Origin: Paucisalibacillus globulus DSM 18846
GTDB taxonomy: Bacteria > Bacillota > Bacilli > Bacillales > Amphibacillaceae
DNA length: 64,000 nt
Assembly: GCF_000482485.1 (NCBI RefSeq)
Contig: NZ_KI519437.1
Coordinates: 62,001-126,000, forward strand
Reading direction: 5' to 3'
Shown here: piece after piece, positions 27,738 to 37,289 of the stretch
Numbering within the stretch: the first letter of the stretch is position 1
How the letters are laid out: every line of letters begins with the position of its first letter
The notes under the pieces: generated by a model
The model's input: only the letters and a program-made list of their open reading frames with translations
Told to the model about the DNA's origin: nothing
The model's database searches: none
Position numbers and translations under genes: made by a program

Positions 27738-28419
27738 TAGTACCGATTAAAGAAAACGAAACTTAACAGAGTTCTCTGAACTAGACTTCCTATTAATAAA
27801 TTGATTTTAATTAGCTCATTGCTTTATTTATACCAGAAATAACTATAGCAAGTGAATTTCACGTCTGATAATAGCTATTGTCATCCTGTTAGGTTTAAAC
27901 ATTAAGTACTATATTAAAGTAAATATAGCATTCCTTTAGAATATTGTTATCTTAAATATTATTATAGATTTTCACCTTATAACGGAACCATATTTTAAAA
28001 ACATGTGTTTTACCACGGTATCAAATCCGTATGCCATATGAATCGATTGCAAAGGTTAACTTTCACGAAATAATTCCATGATTTAACTCTATTTCATTAT
28101 TTTCAAGAAAACATCAAACTTTTTCGCTTGTTATGGAGCAATCTATTCGGACAGATTTTCGTTATCAGATTTCAAATAATATTGAAGAATTATTCATTGC
28201 GGAGTTGGATTACAAATTAAATAAAGGTATTAGTTTGATTCAAAGATGGTTATACGTTTATGGAAAAGATATAAAGCGCTACCTAATAATTCCACATATC
28301 TAAAGATCAAGGTATATAAAAGCAGCCAAATAATCCAAATAGATCATGGATTCATGGCTGCATCTGTTTGACAAAAGTTATATCCCATTTTAGAAATAAA
28401 AAACAACATAAAAAGTGTG
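27738..28419. other. Gene-poor stretch with debris
   Basis: 682 AT-rich bases. The first 340 hold nothing recognised; the later part contains a TetR-like C-terminal fragment (separate entry). Confidence 0.5.
28080..28303 (+). pseudogene. TetR-like C-terminal remnant 1
   Basis: A stop-free run reads FSLVMEQSIRTDFRYQI and NIEELFIAELDYKLNKG, resembling the ligand-binding C-terminus of TetR-type regulators (DUF/TetR_C_8-like). No start or DNA-binding part remains. A related fragment lies at 37690-37915. Confidence 0.5.
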
Positions 28420-30000
28420 TTAATAGACTACTTTCCAATTGTTATTAACCGTTGCTTCAATTTCTTTATACTCTAGAATATAATTAGCAATCAATTCCGA
28501 GACATCAATTGGAATATCCTTCACGATAGGACGACCTTTATACATCATATAATCACCACCACCACCGGAACGATAGTTATTCATAACGACATCTAGTTCC
28601 TGATCCGGCAACAGATTTTTACCGTCATAATCTAATTTTGTAACACGCTCACCAACCGGATTTCTAATATCTAATTCGTACTGAATTCCTTCCCACATGT
28701 CATAGTTATAATGCTGCGGCTTTGGTGTAGTAAATTCCTTGCTAACTCCAACAGTTCCATCATCAAGAAGTTCAAAATATCCTGCTGATCTCTCGAGTGC
28801 ATCCTTAACAATCTTACCTGTCACTCTTAATACAACCAATGTGTTTGGATAGATATAATTGGCAACCACACTACGCATCGTAACGTCTACTGGAAAACCT
28901 GGGGAAATATTATCAAATAATGCTGTATTGGAAACATCCACACCTGCTGCGTCCATTTGTACGTTATTAATAAATTCAATTAATGGATTGTCCCCTAATC
29001 GAATGGCCATCGGATCAGTAATCATCATATCGCCTTTTATTTTCCCAATCGGTTGATCAAGCCATTCTTGAACCGCATCTTCATAGGTTTGTATGGATGA
29101 AAGAACATCCTGATCGGCATTCACCCCGTCCACTACTAATAACTCTGAATCCTTTTCCACAACACGGAAGCCACTTTCATCTTTATGGAATTCCACTGTG
29201 ACTTTTCCAAGTGTAAGACCATTACAACCTGGTTGAACAACTAAAACGCCATTAATTTTATTTCCAGCTATCTGGCGATGTTGATGACCGGTTAAAAGGA
29301 CATCCATACCTTTTACTTTCATACATAGCTCATATCCTTGATTTTCACCTGTTAAGGTTTCAGTCGGTTCCCCAGTTTCTAGGTCACGTTCGAAGCCACC
29401 GTGATAGGATACGACAACTAGGTCAACCTTTTCCTCTTCTTTCAGTACTTTAATCCACTTTTCAGCTGTAGCAATCGTATCTTCAAAAAGCATACCACGG
29501 ATATGTTCTTCTTTTTCCCAGTTAGGTACATATTTCGTTGTAAGACCTAGTATACCTACCCGAGGTCCATCAGGGAAGGATTTTATGAGATATGGATTCC
29601 CAAAATATGGTTGGCCAGTCTCTGTATCCACAATATTTGCTGAAAGCCAAGGATACGATGATTCCTTAACAGCTTGATTTAATAGACCAAGTCCATAGTT
29701 GAATTCATGGTTACCAATAACACCCGCATCATAATTTAAGTCATTTAAAATAGTAATCATAGGATTTGGCAATGATTGCTGAAAACGGGCATAGTGATAC
29801 GTTAAGGGTGTACCTTGAATAATGTCACCATTATCAATTGTGATTGTATGTTCATTCAATGCCCTTTCTTGCTTAATAAGGGTTGCTATTTTAGCAATAC
29901 CTAACTCAGCTTTTTCGTTTGTTCCATAATTTTGCGGAAATACATTACCATGTATATCACTTGTTTCTAATAACACTAATTTAAAAGTTTCCATTTTCAA
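28420..30000 (-). CDS. 5'-nucleotidase/2',3'-cyclic phosphodiesterase, cytoplasmic
   Basis: A 526-residue bifunctional metallophosphatase. N-terminal calcineurin-like domain: ETSDIHGNV, TIDNGDIIQGTP, VIGNHEFNYG, VVSYHGGFE and LLTGHQHR, all metal-binding motifs. C-terminal 5'-nucleotidase domain: NYRSGGGGDYMMYKG near the end. No signal peptide or anchor is present, unlike secreted YfkN, so it works in the cytoplasm. It is the last gene behind the phnDCEE-type transporter, implying that imported organophosphates or nucleotides are dephosphorylated inside the cell. Confidence 0.88.
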   Translation of the reverse strand: MKMETFKLVLLETSDIHGNVFPQNYGTNEKAELGIAKIATLIKQERALNEHTITIDNGDIIQGTPLTYHYARFQQSLPNPMITILNDLNYDAGVIGNHEFNYGLGLLNQAVKESSYPWLSANIVDTETGQPYFGNPYLIKSFPDGPRVGILGLTTKYVPNWEKEEHIRGMLFEDTIATAEKWIKVLKEEEKVDLVVVSYHGGFERDLETGEPTETLTGENQGYELCMKVKGMDVLLTGHQHRQIAGNKINGVLVVQPGCNGLTLGKVTVEFHKDESGFRVVEKDSELLVVDGVNADQDVLSSIQTYEDAVQEWLDQPIGKIKGDMMITDPMAIRLGDNPLIEFINNVQMDAAGVDVSNTALFDNISPGFPVDVTMRSVVANYIYPNTLVVLRVTGKIVKDALERSAGYFELLDDGTVGVSKEFTTPKPQHYNYDMWEGIQYELDIRNPVGERVTKLDYDGKNLLPDQELDVVMNNYRSGGGGDYMMYKGRPIVKDIPIDVSELIANYILEYKEIEATVNNNWKVVY

Positions 30001-30062
30001 ACCCTTTCACTTTCTAGATTTAGATAGTCTGTACCTCATATGAATGCCTCTTCACTAAACAA

Positions 30063-30105
30063 GGGATAGTTCATCTGTAAACCACCTTTACAGACAGACT
30101 ATCCC
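30063..30105. other. Intercistronic stem-loop before the nucleotidase gene
   Basis: Two stacked stems: GGGATAGT/ACTATCCC (8 pairs) and CTGTAAA/TTTACAG (7 pairs) with 4-base internal loops. No T run, so attenuation, processing or RNA stability are more likely than full termination. Confidence 0.75.
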
Positions 30106-30114
30106 CACTTGTGT

Positions 30115-30924
30115 TTACCCTCGTACTAATTTACCTCGTAAATTGTTAGAAATTAATTCCACAATTAGGATTAAGACAACTAACCCAATTAGTATAGAGC
30201 CCACTTCACTCCAACGGTAAGAATTCATCGCGAATATAAGTGGTGCACCAATACCTCCTGCACCAACTAATCCAAGTATAGAAGCTTCCCTTAAGTTCAT
30301 ATCGAATCGATAGATAATCGTCGATAAAAACATGGAAAACAGCTGCGGTAGAATACCAAATCGTATTTTTTCAAATGTTGTACAACCAATGGAGGTCATA
30401 GATTCTAAAATACTAGTATCTAGATCTTCTATGGCATCAACAAATAATTTCGCTAACATTCCAATTGAAATTAACGCAACAGTTAAAACACCGGTAAACG
30501 GGCCTTGTCCAGATACACGAATTAACATTAAACCATAAACCAGTGATGGAACCGTCCGAATCAAAATTAGCAACAAGCGTGTTAGCCAAGATACTGGTGC
30601 CGGAACCACATTGGAAGCCGATAAGAAAGCTAACGGAATAGCTAGTATCGAACCAATAATGGTACCTAGGAAGGCAATTGCCATCGTTTCCACTAATAAA
30701 TACGGAACGCCTTGTTTCGTAAAGGTAAGTAATAAATCCAAATCAGGATGTATAATACCCGTAAGGATCCCAGAAGCAATTTCCCAGCCACTTTCCTGGA
30801 AGTTTTCTAAATTAATCGCAGTAAATGACCACACAAATAAGATTAATATAATTGCGGTAACGACAATTATATACCTTCTATTAGTAGGTGATGCACTTAG
30901 TTGTTTTTCAATAGTATTCATCAT
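30115..30924 (-). CDS. phnE: Phosphonate-type ABC permease PhnE 2
   Basis: A 269-residue permease with about six helices. The EAA loop reads MTSIGCTTFEKIRFGILPQL and the end GLVGAGGIGAPLIFAMNS is the PhnE signature. It is 11 bases downstream of the first phnE; such paired permeases form the channel of PhnCDE-type importers. Confidence 0.9.
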   Translation of the reverse strand: MMNTIEKQLSASPTNRRYIIVVTAIILILFVWSFTAINLENFQESGWEIASGILTGIIHPDLDLLLTFTKQGVPYLLVETMAIAFLGTIIGSILAIPLAFLSASNVVPAPVSWLTRLLLILIRTVPSLVYGLMLIRVSGQGPFTGVLTVALISIGMLAKLFVDAIEDLDTSILESMTSIGCTTFEKIRFGILPQLFSMFLSTIIYRFDMNLREASILGLVGAGGIGAPLIFAMNSYRWSEVGSILIGLVVLILIVELISNNLRGKLVRG

Positions 30925-30935
30925 GCCGTCCCTCC

Positions 30936-31751
30936 TTAGATTAACCTTTTCCTGAAGTGTTCACTGATTCTTTCAATGATAAAGACCGTAATAACAAGCA
31001 TAAGTAGAATCATACCAACACTTGCATAATCACGCCAGCCTAACCCTTCATTTAACAATAATCCTATTCCGCCTGCACCAACATACCCTAGAATAGCAGC
31101 ATAACGAACATTTCCTTCGAAGCAGAATAAGGATGTTGATAGATAATTGGGTAATACTTGTGGGAAGATGGCGTATCGGAAAGCTTGTACCCGATTCATC
31201 CCAAGTGACTCCATTGCCTCAAAAGCACCCATACTTACGTTTTCAATTTGCTCATAGAGAAGCTTACCGACGTATGCAATTGTAAAAATAAAAATAGCAA
31301 TTGTACCAGCAAAAGTACCAAGACCAAAAATAAACGTAGCAATTAGAGCAGTCACTAGTGTCGGCATCGTTCTTAAAATACTTAAGAATACTTTTGTAGC
31401 CGCTACAATTACTTTACTTTTTACAACATTTGCAGATGCTAGATATGCAATCGGAATGGCAGCAAGTGAACCCAAAACCGATCCAAGTAGTGACATTTTA
31501 ATCGTATCAAGTAATGGTTGCCATATATAAGGAGTGTAATCCCATTGAGGTGGAATCATATCTAAAATAATAACGAAAAATTCATCCCAACGATCAGCTA
31601 AAACCGTTAGACTAAATCCGGTAAATTTCACTGAAATATATGTTACGATGAGAAGTAGGACCAAAATAATCGGGGTGCGGGATCTTTTTTCCAATACAAC
31701 CTTTCCATTAGGAAGAGCTATTTTTTTTGGAGGGAAAATTTTATCATACAT
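30936..31751 (-). CDS. phnE: Phosphonate-type ABC permease PhnE 1
   Basis: A 271-residue permease with a longer cytoplasmic N-terminus (KIFPPKKIALPNGKVVLEKR) before the first helix. EAA loop AMESLGMNRVQAFRYAIFPQ and GYVGAGGIGLLLNEGLGW are typical. It starts 5 bases after the phnC stop, so it is translated with it. Confidence 0.9.
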   Translation of the reverse strand: MYDKIFPPKKIALPNGKVVLEKRSRTPIILVLLLIVTYISVKFTGFSLTVLADRWDEFFVIILDMIPPQWDYTPYIWQPLLDTIKMSLLGSVLGSLAAIPIAYLASANVVKSKVIVAATKVFLSILRTMPTLVTALIATFIFGLGTFAGTIAIFIFTIAYVGKLLYEQIENVSMGAFEAMESLGMNRVQAFRYAIFPQVLPNYLSTSLFCFEGNVRYAAILGYVGAGGIGLLLNEGLGWRDYASVGMILLMLVITVFIIERISEHFRKRLI

Positions 31752-31756
31752 ATAGT

Positions 31757-32530
31757 CTACTCCCCTTTATCCTGTGACATAGTTTCCTTTTCCATTTGGC
31801 CTTTATAGATGTAATCCAGCACCTCTTCCGTTACATCCTGTGCTTTCCCATCATATACAACTTTTCCATCCCGAACACCGATAATTCGGTCTGCATATTC
31901 AAGTGCAATCTCCACATGGTGAATATTAATAATGACGGAAATATTCATATCCTGGTTAATCCGCTTAAAGTCATTCATCACTTGTTTGGCAGTTACAGGA
32001 TCAAGGGAGGCAATTGGCTCATCAGCAAGAATAATATCAGGATTTTGAGCTACTGTACGAGCTAATGCCACACGCTGCTGCTGTCCACCCGACAATTGAT
32101 CAACACGAACATATGCCTTATCAAGAATACCAACCTGATCTAACGCGCTAAGGGCTTTCTTCTTATGCTCCTTTGAAAATACTCCAGTTAACTTTCTCCA
32201 GAAAGGAAGCTCTGGAACAAAAGAAACAAGTACATTTTTTAATACGGAAGTTCTTGTAACTAAGTTAAAGGATTGGAAAATCATCCCAATGCGCTTACGA
32301 AACTTACGAACTTCACTACCCTTTAAGGAACTAACATCCACATCATCTACAATTAACTTTCCACCAGTTATATCATGCATACGATTAATACAGCGAATCA
32401 AGGTTGACTTACCAGCACCAGATAGGCCGATAATAGCCACAAATTCCCCTTGTTCAATTTTCAAATTGATATCTTCTAAAGCCTTTACATTGTTTCCATA
32501 TGTTTTTTCAACATTGATAAATTCAATCAT
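31757..32530 (-). CDS. phnC: Phosphonate-type ABC ATPase PhnC
   Basis: A 257-residue ATPase: Walker A IIGLSGAGKST, Q-loop GMIFQSFNLV, signature LSGGQQQRVALAR, Walker B DIILADEPIASLD and switch IINIHHVEIALEYADRI. Family substrates are phosphonates, phosphite and phosphate esters. No C-P lyase genes occur here. Confidence 0.93.
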   Translation of the reverse strand: MIEFINVEKTYGNNVKALEDINLKIEQGEFVAIIGLSGAGKSTLIRCINRMHDITGGKLIVDDVDVSSLKGSEVRKFRKRIGMIFQSFNLVTRTSVLKNVLVSFVPELPFWRKLTGVFSKEHKKKALSALDQVGILDKAYVRVDQLSGGQQQRVALARTVAQNPDIILADEPIASLDPVTAKQVMNDFKRINQDMNISVIINIHHVEIALEYADRIIGVRDGKVVYDGKAQDVTEEVLDYIYKGQMEKETMSQDKGE

Positions 32531-32554
32531 TATTGGTCTCCAATCTTGTCAAAA

Positions 32555-32620
32555 ATGAGGATGTCCCAAAGGGTAAAGCTACCCTCTTAAGGGGCCAGAC
32601 CTTGTTCGGAACAACCTCAT
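32555..32620. other. Intercistronic stem-loop between phnD and phnC
   Basis: Outer arms ATGAGGATGTCCC and GGAACAACCTCAT pair with two mismatches; an inner hairpin AGGGTA/TACCCT sits within. It could lower read-through and give more binding protein than transporter, a common arrangement. Confidence 0.7.
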
Positions 32621-32640
32621 TAAATTCATTACTTAACCGA

Positions 32641-33678
32641 TTACTTTAGACTTCTTACAATTTCTTGTGCTTTTCTTTCGTTATCATAATCGGAATCTGT
32701 AGCTTCTTGATAGCCTTCGTGATTATAGATGGAAATAACTTCTTTTCCTTCATCTGTTTCTGCAATATTCATAAATGCTTTTTGAATTGCTTCTTTCAAG
32801 TCAGCGTCCATAATTTTAGAGTTATTACTTACACTGATTGTATCATTGTAAATACCAGGAGTTACCCCAATAACATTGGTATCATCCCAAATAGAGTTGT
32901 CACCATTCCAGCTATCTACATTATCACGTCTTGCATCAGCATATGTAACAACAACATCAATTTGTCCTGCTGCTAAACGGGCGAATGCACTACCGTATGA
33001 ATCTGCTTGTACAACATTGTCAAGATCAGTAATTGTTTTATCATAGTTATCACTTAACCAAATTGCTGGATAAATATAACCAGCTGGTGATGACGATGAC
33101 ATGACAGCCCAATTAGCGCTGTTAATATCGTCCCAAGTTAATTCTTCCCCACTATTTACTTTCTCTGCTAATTCTTGTCCCTTTTTAGAAGGTCCAGCAA
33201 TAACTAGAGAACGATAATAAGTTACCTGTTCATCTGATGCCTCAGTTGGTTTGTTATCGTTCCAATCCTTTGCATTATCAGAATCATTATTTAAACCTGC
33301 TCGAGTTGCAGTTAATACAACTTCTGCGCCATCGTCATATAATACATATGTTCCACCAGGGATAAGTCCAATATCAACCGTACCAGCAGAAAGACCTTCT
33401 CCAACCGCTTCATAGTTTGTTCCAACAGTAATATCTACATTTTCGACATCATAGCCAAGACCTGACAATTCCTCTTTTAAAAGCTCTTTTAATGGCTCAG
33501 TTGCTGTGATAATTTCTTCCGGTTCTCTGGAAGGTACAAAACCAACCGATAATTTTTCAATTACTTTGTTTCCATTATCTGATGCTGTATCGTTTGAGGA
33601 TTTATCATCAGAGTTTCCACAGGCTGCAAGTACAGCAATGAACATTACCGCCATTAGCGACAACAAGACTTTTTTCAT
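32641..33678 (-). CDS. phnD: Phosphonate-type binding lipoprotein PhnD
   Basis: A 345-residue lipoprotein with lipobox VLAAC (about residue 20), an Asp/Ser/Asn-rich linker and the phosphonate-binding fold: KLSVGFVPSREPEEI, GTVDIGLIPGGTYVL, and the helix-capping SSSSPAGYIYPAIWL that binds the phosphoryl group. First gene of the operon, with a strong AGGAGG site. Ligand could be a phosphonate, a phosphate ester or a nucleotide-derived compound; the downstream nucleotidase favours an ester. Confidence 0.9.
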   Translation of the reverse strand: MKKVLLSLMAVMFIAVLAACGNSDDKSSNDTASDNGNKVIEKLSVGFVPSREPEEIITATEPLKELLKEELSGLGYDVENVDITVGTNYEAVGEGLSAGTVDIGLIPGGTYVLYDDGAEVVLTATRAGLNNDSDNAKDWNDNKPTEASDEQVTYYRSLVIAGPSKKGQELAEKVNSGEELTWDDINSANWAVMSSSSPAGYIYPAIWLSDNYDKTITDLDNVVQADSYGSAFARLAAGQIDVVVTYADARRDNVDSWNGDNSIWDDTNVIGVTPGIYNDTISVSNNSKIMDADLKEAIQKAFMNIAETDEGKEVISIYNHEGYQEATDSDYDNERKAQEIVRSLK

Positions 33679-33998
33679 TATTATTTCCTCCTAGAAGTTT
33701 TATAAAAACCAACCCTTAAATTGTAGCGATGAAGTAATACAATAGTCAAGTGTATATTAGTTATTTTTCACTATCTTTACATACTTTTATTACTCCTATA
33801 TTTTCCGTTAATTCCAACTTTTTTTGATTAAATTAGTGTTTTCACTAGACCTTTTTCTTATATCCAACCAAAAAGTAATCTAGCATACCTATAACATCCT
33901 CGGTTATGTCTAAATTTTATGCATAAAAAGAGCAATTTAATTTATTCTTTATCCCGTTCCCATCATTATCGTTCACTTCCAAGTAATCACGACATTTC
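33679..33998. promoter_or_regulatory. Promoter region of the phn operon
   Basis: 320 bases without a gene. On the plus strand TTTCAC, TTTACA and TTTATT start at 33766, 33776 and 33786, spaced exactly 10 bases, which could be a response-regulator (for example PhoP-like) site. The match to a PhoP box is weak. Confidence 0.35.
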
Positions 33999-34961
33999 TT
34001 ATGGATAAAATAACGATAACCTATCTTGTATGCCCTTCAAAACTTCATCCGGAACTTCCCTGACCTTTATATCTTCCCCTAGGAAAAGTAACCAATTCAT
34101 TATTTCCTCCATTTCATCATGATTATTAACATGGATAAAAGTTTTTAAAATAGCCGTAGTTTGGTAAGGATTGGTATAGGAGATAGAAACCTCCATAGGA
34201 TGATATTTTTTAAACTGTGTAATAGCCTTTGGACCTAGCTCAAGGACAAGATTAAATACTTCTTCCTGATTTTTAAGTTTTTCTACAATCTTTTTCCTAC
34301 TTAATCTTTTTCTTGTCTTGTAAGGTTTCACATCAATGAGATTATCCACGGAAAAAATTTGTTTTATTTCTTCCTTTAAGTGAAATCCTTCAATTAACCA
34401 AATACTCTTTTCACGATAAAGGTGTAATAGATAAATGGGATAGGACTTTATTCGCTTGTCTTCTTGGACTGTAATCCATAAATAGCTATCCAAAAGGATG
34501 TTTTGGATAAGTTGTTCTAACATGGGGTGGGGTAAATCTGACAAATCAAGTAAGTCGGGATTATTAGGATTGGTCCCTTCAAAAAGTAGGAGTTGATTCA
34601 ATAGAACTAACGTCTCCTGCTGATTTTCGGAGAGTAGTCCCAGTAATTTCTCAGCTAAAGATTGACGACTTTTTAAATAGGGGAGCTGCTGATTTCTCGT
34701 AGCCATAAAAGCAATAAATAATGCTTTAATCTCGTTATCCGTAAAGCGAACAGTAGGTAGGATAGAATTATTCATAACAAAATAACCTCCATCCCTTCCA
34801 ACTTCTGCTACAAGTGGCATTCCCATTGCTTCAATTTCTCTAATATCTCTAATCGCTGTTGATCGAGAGATATGAAATTCGCGCATGATTTCAGAAATGG
34901 TAAAGTGGGAGCGGTTATTAATATACCGCATGATCGTGTTTATCCGTTCAACTTTTTTCAT
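33999..34961 (-). CDS. YafY/YobV-like WYL-domain regulator
   Basis: A 320-residue regulator. HTH_11 domain at residues about 1-60 (HFTISEIMREFHISRSTAIRDI), the link GRDGGYFVMNNSILP, then a WYL domain (ESIWLIEGFHLKEEIKQIFSVDNL) and WCX-like C-terminus. It is divergent from an effector-binding protein gene, the same arrangement as yobV-yobU in B. subtilis as I recall it. WYL domains bind small ligands or nucleic acids. Confidence 0.85.
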   Translation of the reverse strand: MKKVERINTIMRYINNRSHFTISEIMREFHISRSTAIRDIREIEAMGMPLVAEVGRDGGYFVMNNSILPTVRFTDNEIKALFIAFMATRNQQLPYLKSRQSLAEKLLGLLSENQQETLVLLNQLLLFEGTNPNNPDLLDLSDLPHPMLEQLIQNILLDSYLWITVQEDKRIKSYPIYLLHLYREKSIWLIEGFHLKEEIKQIFSVDNLIDVKPYKTRKRLSRKKIVEKLKNQEEVFNLVLELGPKAITQFKKYHPMEVSISYTNPYQTTAILKTFIHVNNHDEMEEIMNWLLFLGEDIKVREVPDEVLKGIQDRLSLFYP

Positions 34962-34977
34962 TGGACCTCCTAAACAG

Positions 34978-34992
34978 TGTCACCTTTTGACA
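34978..34992. promoter_or_regulatory. Candidate operator in the divergent WYL promoter
   Basis: TGTCA-CCTTT-TGACA is a perfect 5-base inverted repeat centred 24 bases upstream of the WYL gene start, a likely autoregulatory site. Confidence 0.5.
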
Positions 34993-35059
34993 TGATTAAA
35001 GGTTATTATAAACTTATCAAAAAAAAAATCAATTAATATTAGAAGGGATTGTTTGAACA

Positions 35060-35539
35060 ATGGCAAATTACACATTAGAAGAAAAAGACAGTTTTACCGT
35101 ATTGGGAATTGGAACAGAGCTTAAAAGCAACTACACAGATTTTGCTGGAATCAATAAGGAGAAGGCAGATTTTTGGCAAGGGGTCCATAAAGATGGAAGG
35201 CTTGATTTATTAAAATCTGTTGCAACAAATGACTATATTTTTGTCGTAAACGAAGCGGTTAATAACAAGATGATGCACTATGCTGGTGTTATGACGGAAG
35301 AAAACCTACCAGATGCATCAAGAATTATCCAATTCCCTAAAGGAGAGTACATCATTGTAAAAGGGGAAGGGAAAACAGCTGAAGAGTTAAGCAACACAGT
35401 TACTGGCATTGCATTTGGTGAAGTATTAGCAGAAGCAAATCACGTTGCCTATGTAGGTGGTCCAAATGCAGCGGTTGTGATGGGAGAGCGAAATGGCTTG
35501 GTATATGGAGAGATGTGGATTCCTGTTGTAAGAAAATAA
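35060..35539 (+). CDS. GyrI/AraC effector-binding-domain protein (YobU-like)
   Basis: A 159-residue single-domain protein of the GyrI-like/effector-binding fold (EKDSFTVLGIGTELKSNY; MHYAGVMTEENL; FPKGEYIIVKGEG). Such proteins bind hydrophobic or cationic small molecules; free-standing forms sequester drugs or regulate. Its neighbour, the WYL regulator, probably controls it. The last base of its stop lies 14 bases before the next gene. Confidence 0.8.
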   Translation: MANYTLEEKDSFTVLGIGTELKSNYTDFAGINKEKADFWQGVHKDGRLDLLKSVATNDYIFVVNEAVNNKMMHYAGVMTEENLPDASRIIQFPKGEYIIVKGEGKTAEELSNTVTGIAFGEVLAEANHVAYVGGPNAAVVMGERNGLVYGEMWIPVVRK

Positions 35540-35553
35540 ATGGAGGGATGAAA

Positions 35554-36018
35554 ATGTCCTATATTGTTGATTTCAAAAATGTGAGTACTATTGGTTTAGA
35601 ATCCTCACCTGTAGCAGAAACGCTTGCTGGGTTACGAGCTAACGAGGCTCGTTATTTTATGAACAAATATAAGCATGAATTTACGGTTGTTCCTGCTAGT
35701 GAGAGCCAGGAAATCCTTGATTATGTGAATCAAGTTTTAAAAGTAGAACGTGATATTACCTTTGCGGCCAAACCATTAGAAACATCACTTTTCCAAGTAG
35801 AAAATATCAAATGGGCATACGTTTTTTATGAGAGTGGACTTGAGGTTAATGTTATGTATACGATTGATAATCCGAAGAAGCGTGCTGTTGGTTTCAAGCT
35901 TTCTGAGGGGATGGAAGTACCAAAAGAGTTGGAAGGAAAGTTTAAATTTGCTAGGCAGAAATCCAAACTTGCTGGAACGATTCGTGGCTCATTTTTTGTG
36001 ATTAAAGGGGAATATTAA
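35554..36018 (+). CDS. Conserved hypothetical protein, cotranscribed with the YobU-like gene
   Basis: A 154-residue protein from ATG 35554, chosen because TGGAGGG lies 6 bases upstream; an ATG at 35548 would touch the ribosome site. Residues: mixed alpha/beta, with ETLAGLRANEARYFMNKYKH and IKWAYVFYESGLEVNVMY. No family recognised. The 14-base gap to the upstream gene suggests joint function with the ligand-binding protein. Confidence 0.65.
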   Translation: MSYIVDFKNVSTIGLESSPVAETLAGLRANEARYFMNKYKHEFTVVPASESQEILDYVNQVLKVERDITFAAKPLETSLFQVENIKWAYVFYESGLEVNVMYTIDNPKKRAVGFKLSEGMEVPKELEGKFKFARQKSKLAGTIRGSFFVIKGEY

Positions 36019-36158
36019 GCGTAAAGGCAAGATACCAAGTTAACATATATTTATTTAACATGTACTTTCTTCACAGAAAAAGAACTTGATGGAATAAATA
36101 TTTAAATACGTAGCTATATTCTAGCAACCATTAGCACAGGGTGCTAAATTACAAAACA

Positions 36159-36192
36159 GCACTTCTCTGTGAAAGCAGGGGGTGCTTTTACT
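36159..36192 (+). terminator. Possible terminator of the YobU-like operon
   Basis: AGCAC...CTG pairs with CAG...GTGCT with G-U pairs between, followed by TTTTA. Confidence 0.5.
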
Positions 36193-36224
36193 TTCTTACA
36201 GAAGCCTTTAGTTGTTTGCGTACT

Positions 36225-36410
36225 GTTAAATTTATTTAATATCAAGGGAATCCAGAAAACTCCAATTATAGTTTTGTTGTTGACTATAGAAACCGTCCAT
36301 CAACACTTTATGAATAAAAGTGTTACAACTACTAAAATTGATGCCTCTTTGGGGATATGTAGTTCTTTGATTTAGATGGAAATCCATTTAGTTTGGTGAA
36401 TGAAGCGGAA
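36225..36410 (+). pseudogene. Glyoxalase/VOC-family remnant
   Basis: One frame gives IETVHQHFMNKSVTTTKID and, after a shift, FFDLDGNPFSLVNEAE, the C-terminal motif of glyoxalase/bleomycin-resistance proteins. No start or first half remains. Confidence 0.6.
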
Positions 36411-36617
36411 GGGTTCTCCTTTCTATTCAGAGCAGATAAGAAAAATACAGAAAAGCGATAGAACAGATGAATGGAGGTACATGAACGTTAATGTAAAGTG
36501 ACTCCAACCTTTAATAGCAAATACATATATGATTTCGATAAAAAGGCTTTCCAGTCCCTCTCCCATTCGTGTATGATGAAAAGGAATAAAAGATTATTTT
36601 TTCTAGGAAATGATTAT

Positions 36618-37211
36618 ATGAAAAAAACTATCCTTCTAGTTACTACTGTCATTGTCACTTTAATTGCTTTAAATCTAGTCCATATTGAACAGGAAGATTC
36701 TAATTTTATATACGTATCCATAACAGGAAACGATCAAAATGATGGTTCAAAAACAAAACCATTTCGCACAATCAAAAAAGCAGCTTCTAAAGCTGAAGCA
36801 GGGTCCACCGTGTTAATTCGAGAGGGAACCTATTATGAAGAGCTCCTTGTGAAACATAGCGGTACAAAATCAAATCCTATTATTTTTCAGGCCTATCAAA
36901 ACGAAAAGGTAATCCTCAGTGGGAAGTAGCTAAAGGATGTCGAAGGAGATACATCCCTAGTTAAAATAACAGATAAGAATTATATTACCATTGATGGATT
37001 AACTATAAGGGATTTAACAACTGATTTGGAAGATGAAACGGTAATGGGTATTTGGATTTGGAAAGAGAAAGAATATACATCTTTTCCAGAGTACAAAATC
37101 GTTTCAAAAAGTGACGATAAATCAAGTTATATCGATCCAAAATATAAAAATGAAACCAAATTTGATTTTCAACTGAAAAAGGATTCTCCTGTCATAAAAG
37201 TTGTTGAATAA
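36618..37211 (+). pseudogene. Secreted right-handed beta-helix protein, broken
   Basis: From ATG 36618 the sequence has a signal segment (KKTILLVTTVIVTLIALNL) and the opening of a parallel beta-helix/DUF1565 protein: YVSITGNDQNDGSKTKPFRT, then AGSTVLIREGTYYEELLVKH. TAG at 36927-36929 interrupts it, and the frame goes on in phase (DKNYITIDGLTIRDL) to SPVIKVVE at the end. The middle helix turns are missing, so both a stop and a deletion have occurred. Relatives are pectate-lyase-like polysaccharide enzymes. Confidence 0.7.
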
Positions 37212-37289
37212 CATTTCTTCATTCGGATACTGCAAATGGTTTTCTTTACCTAGTCGCATACGAATCAAATTTTATTACCCCGTTGAATT

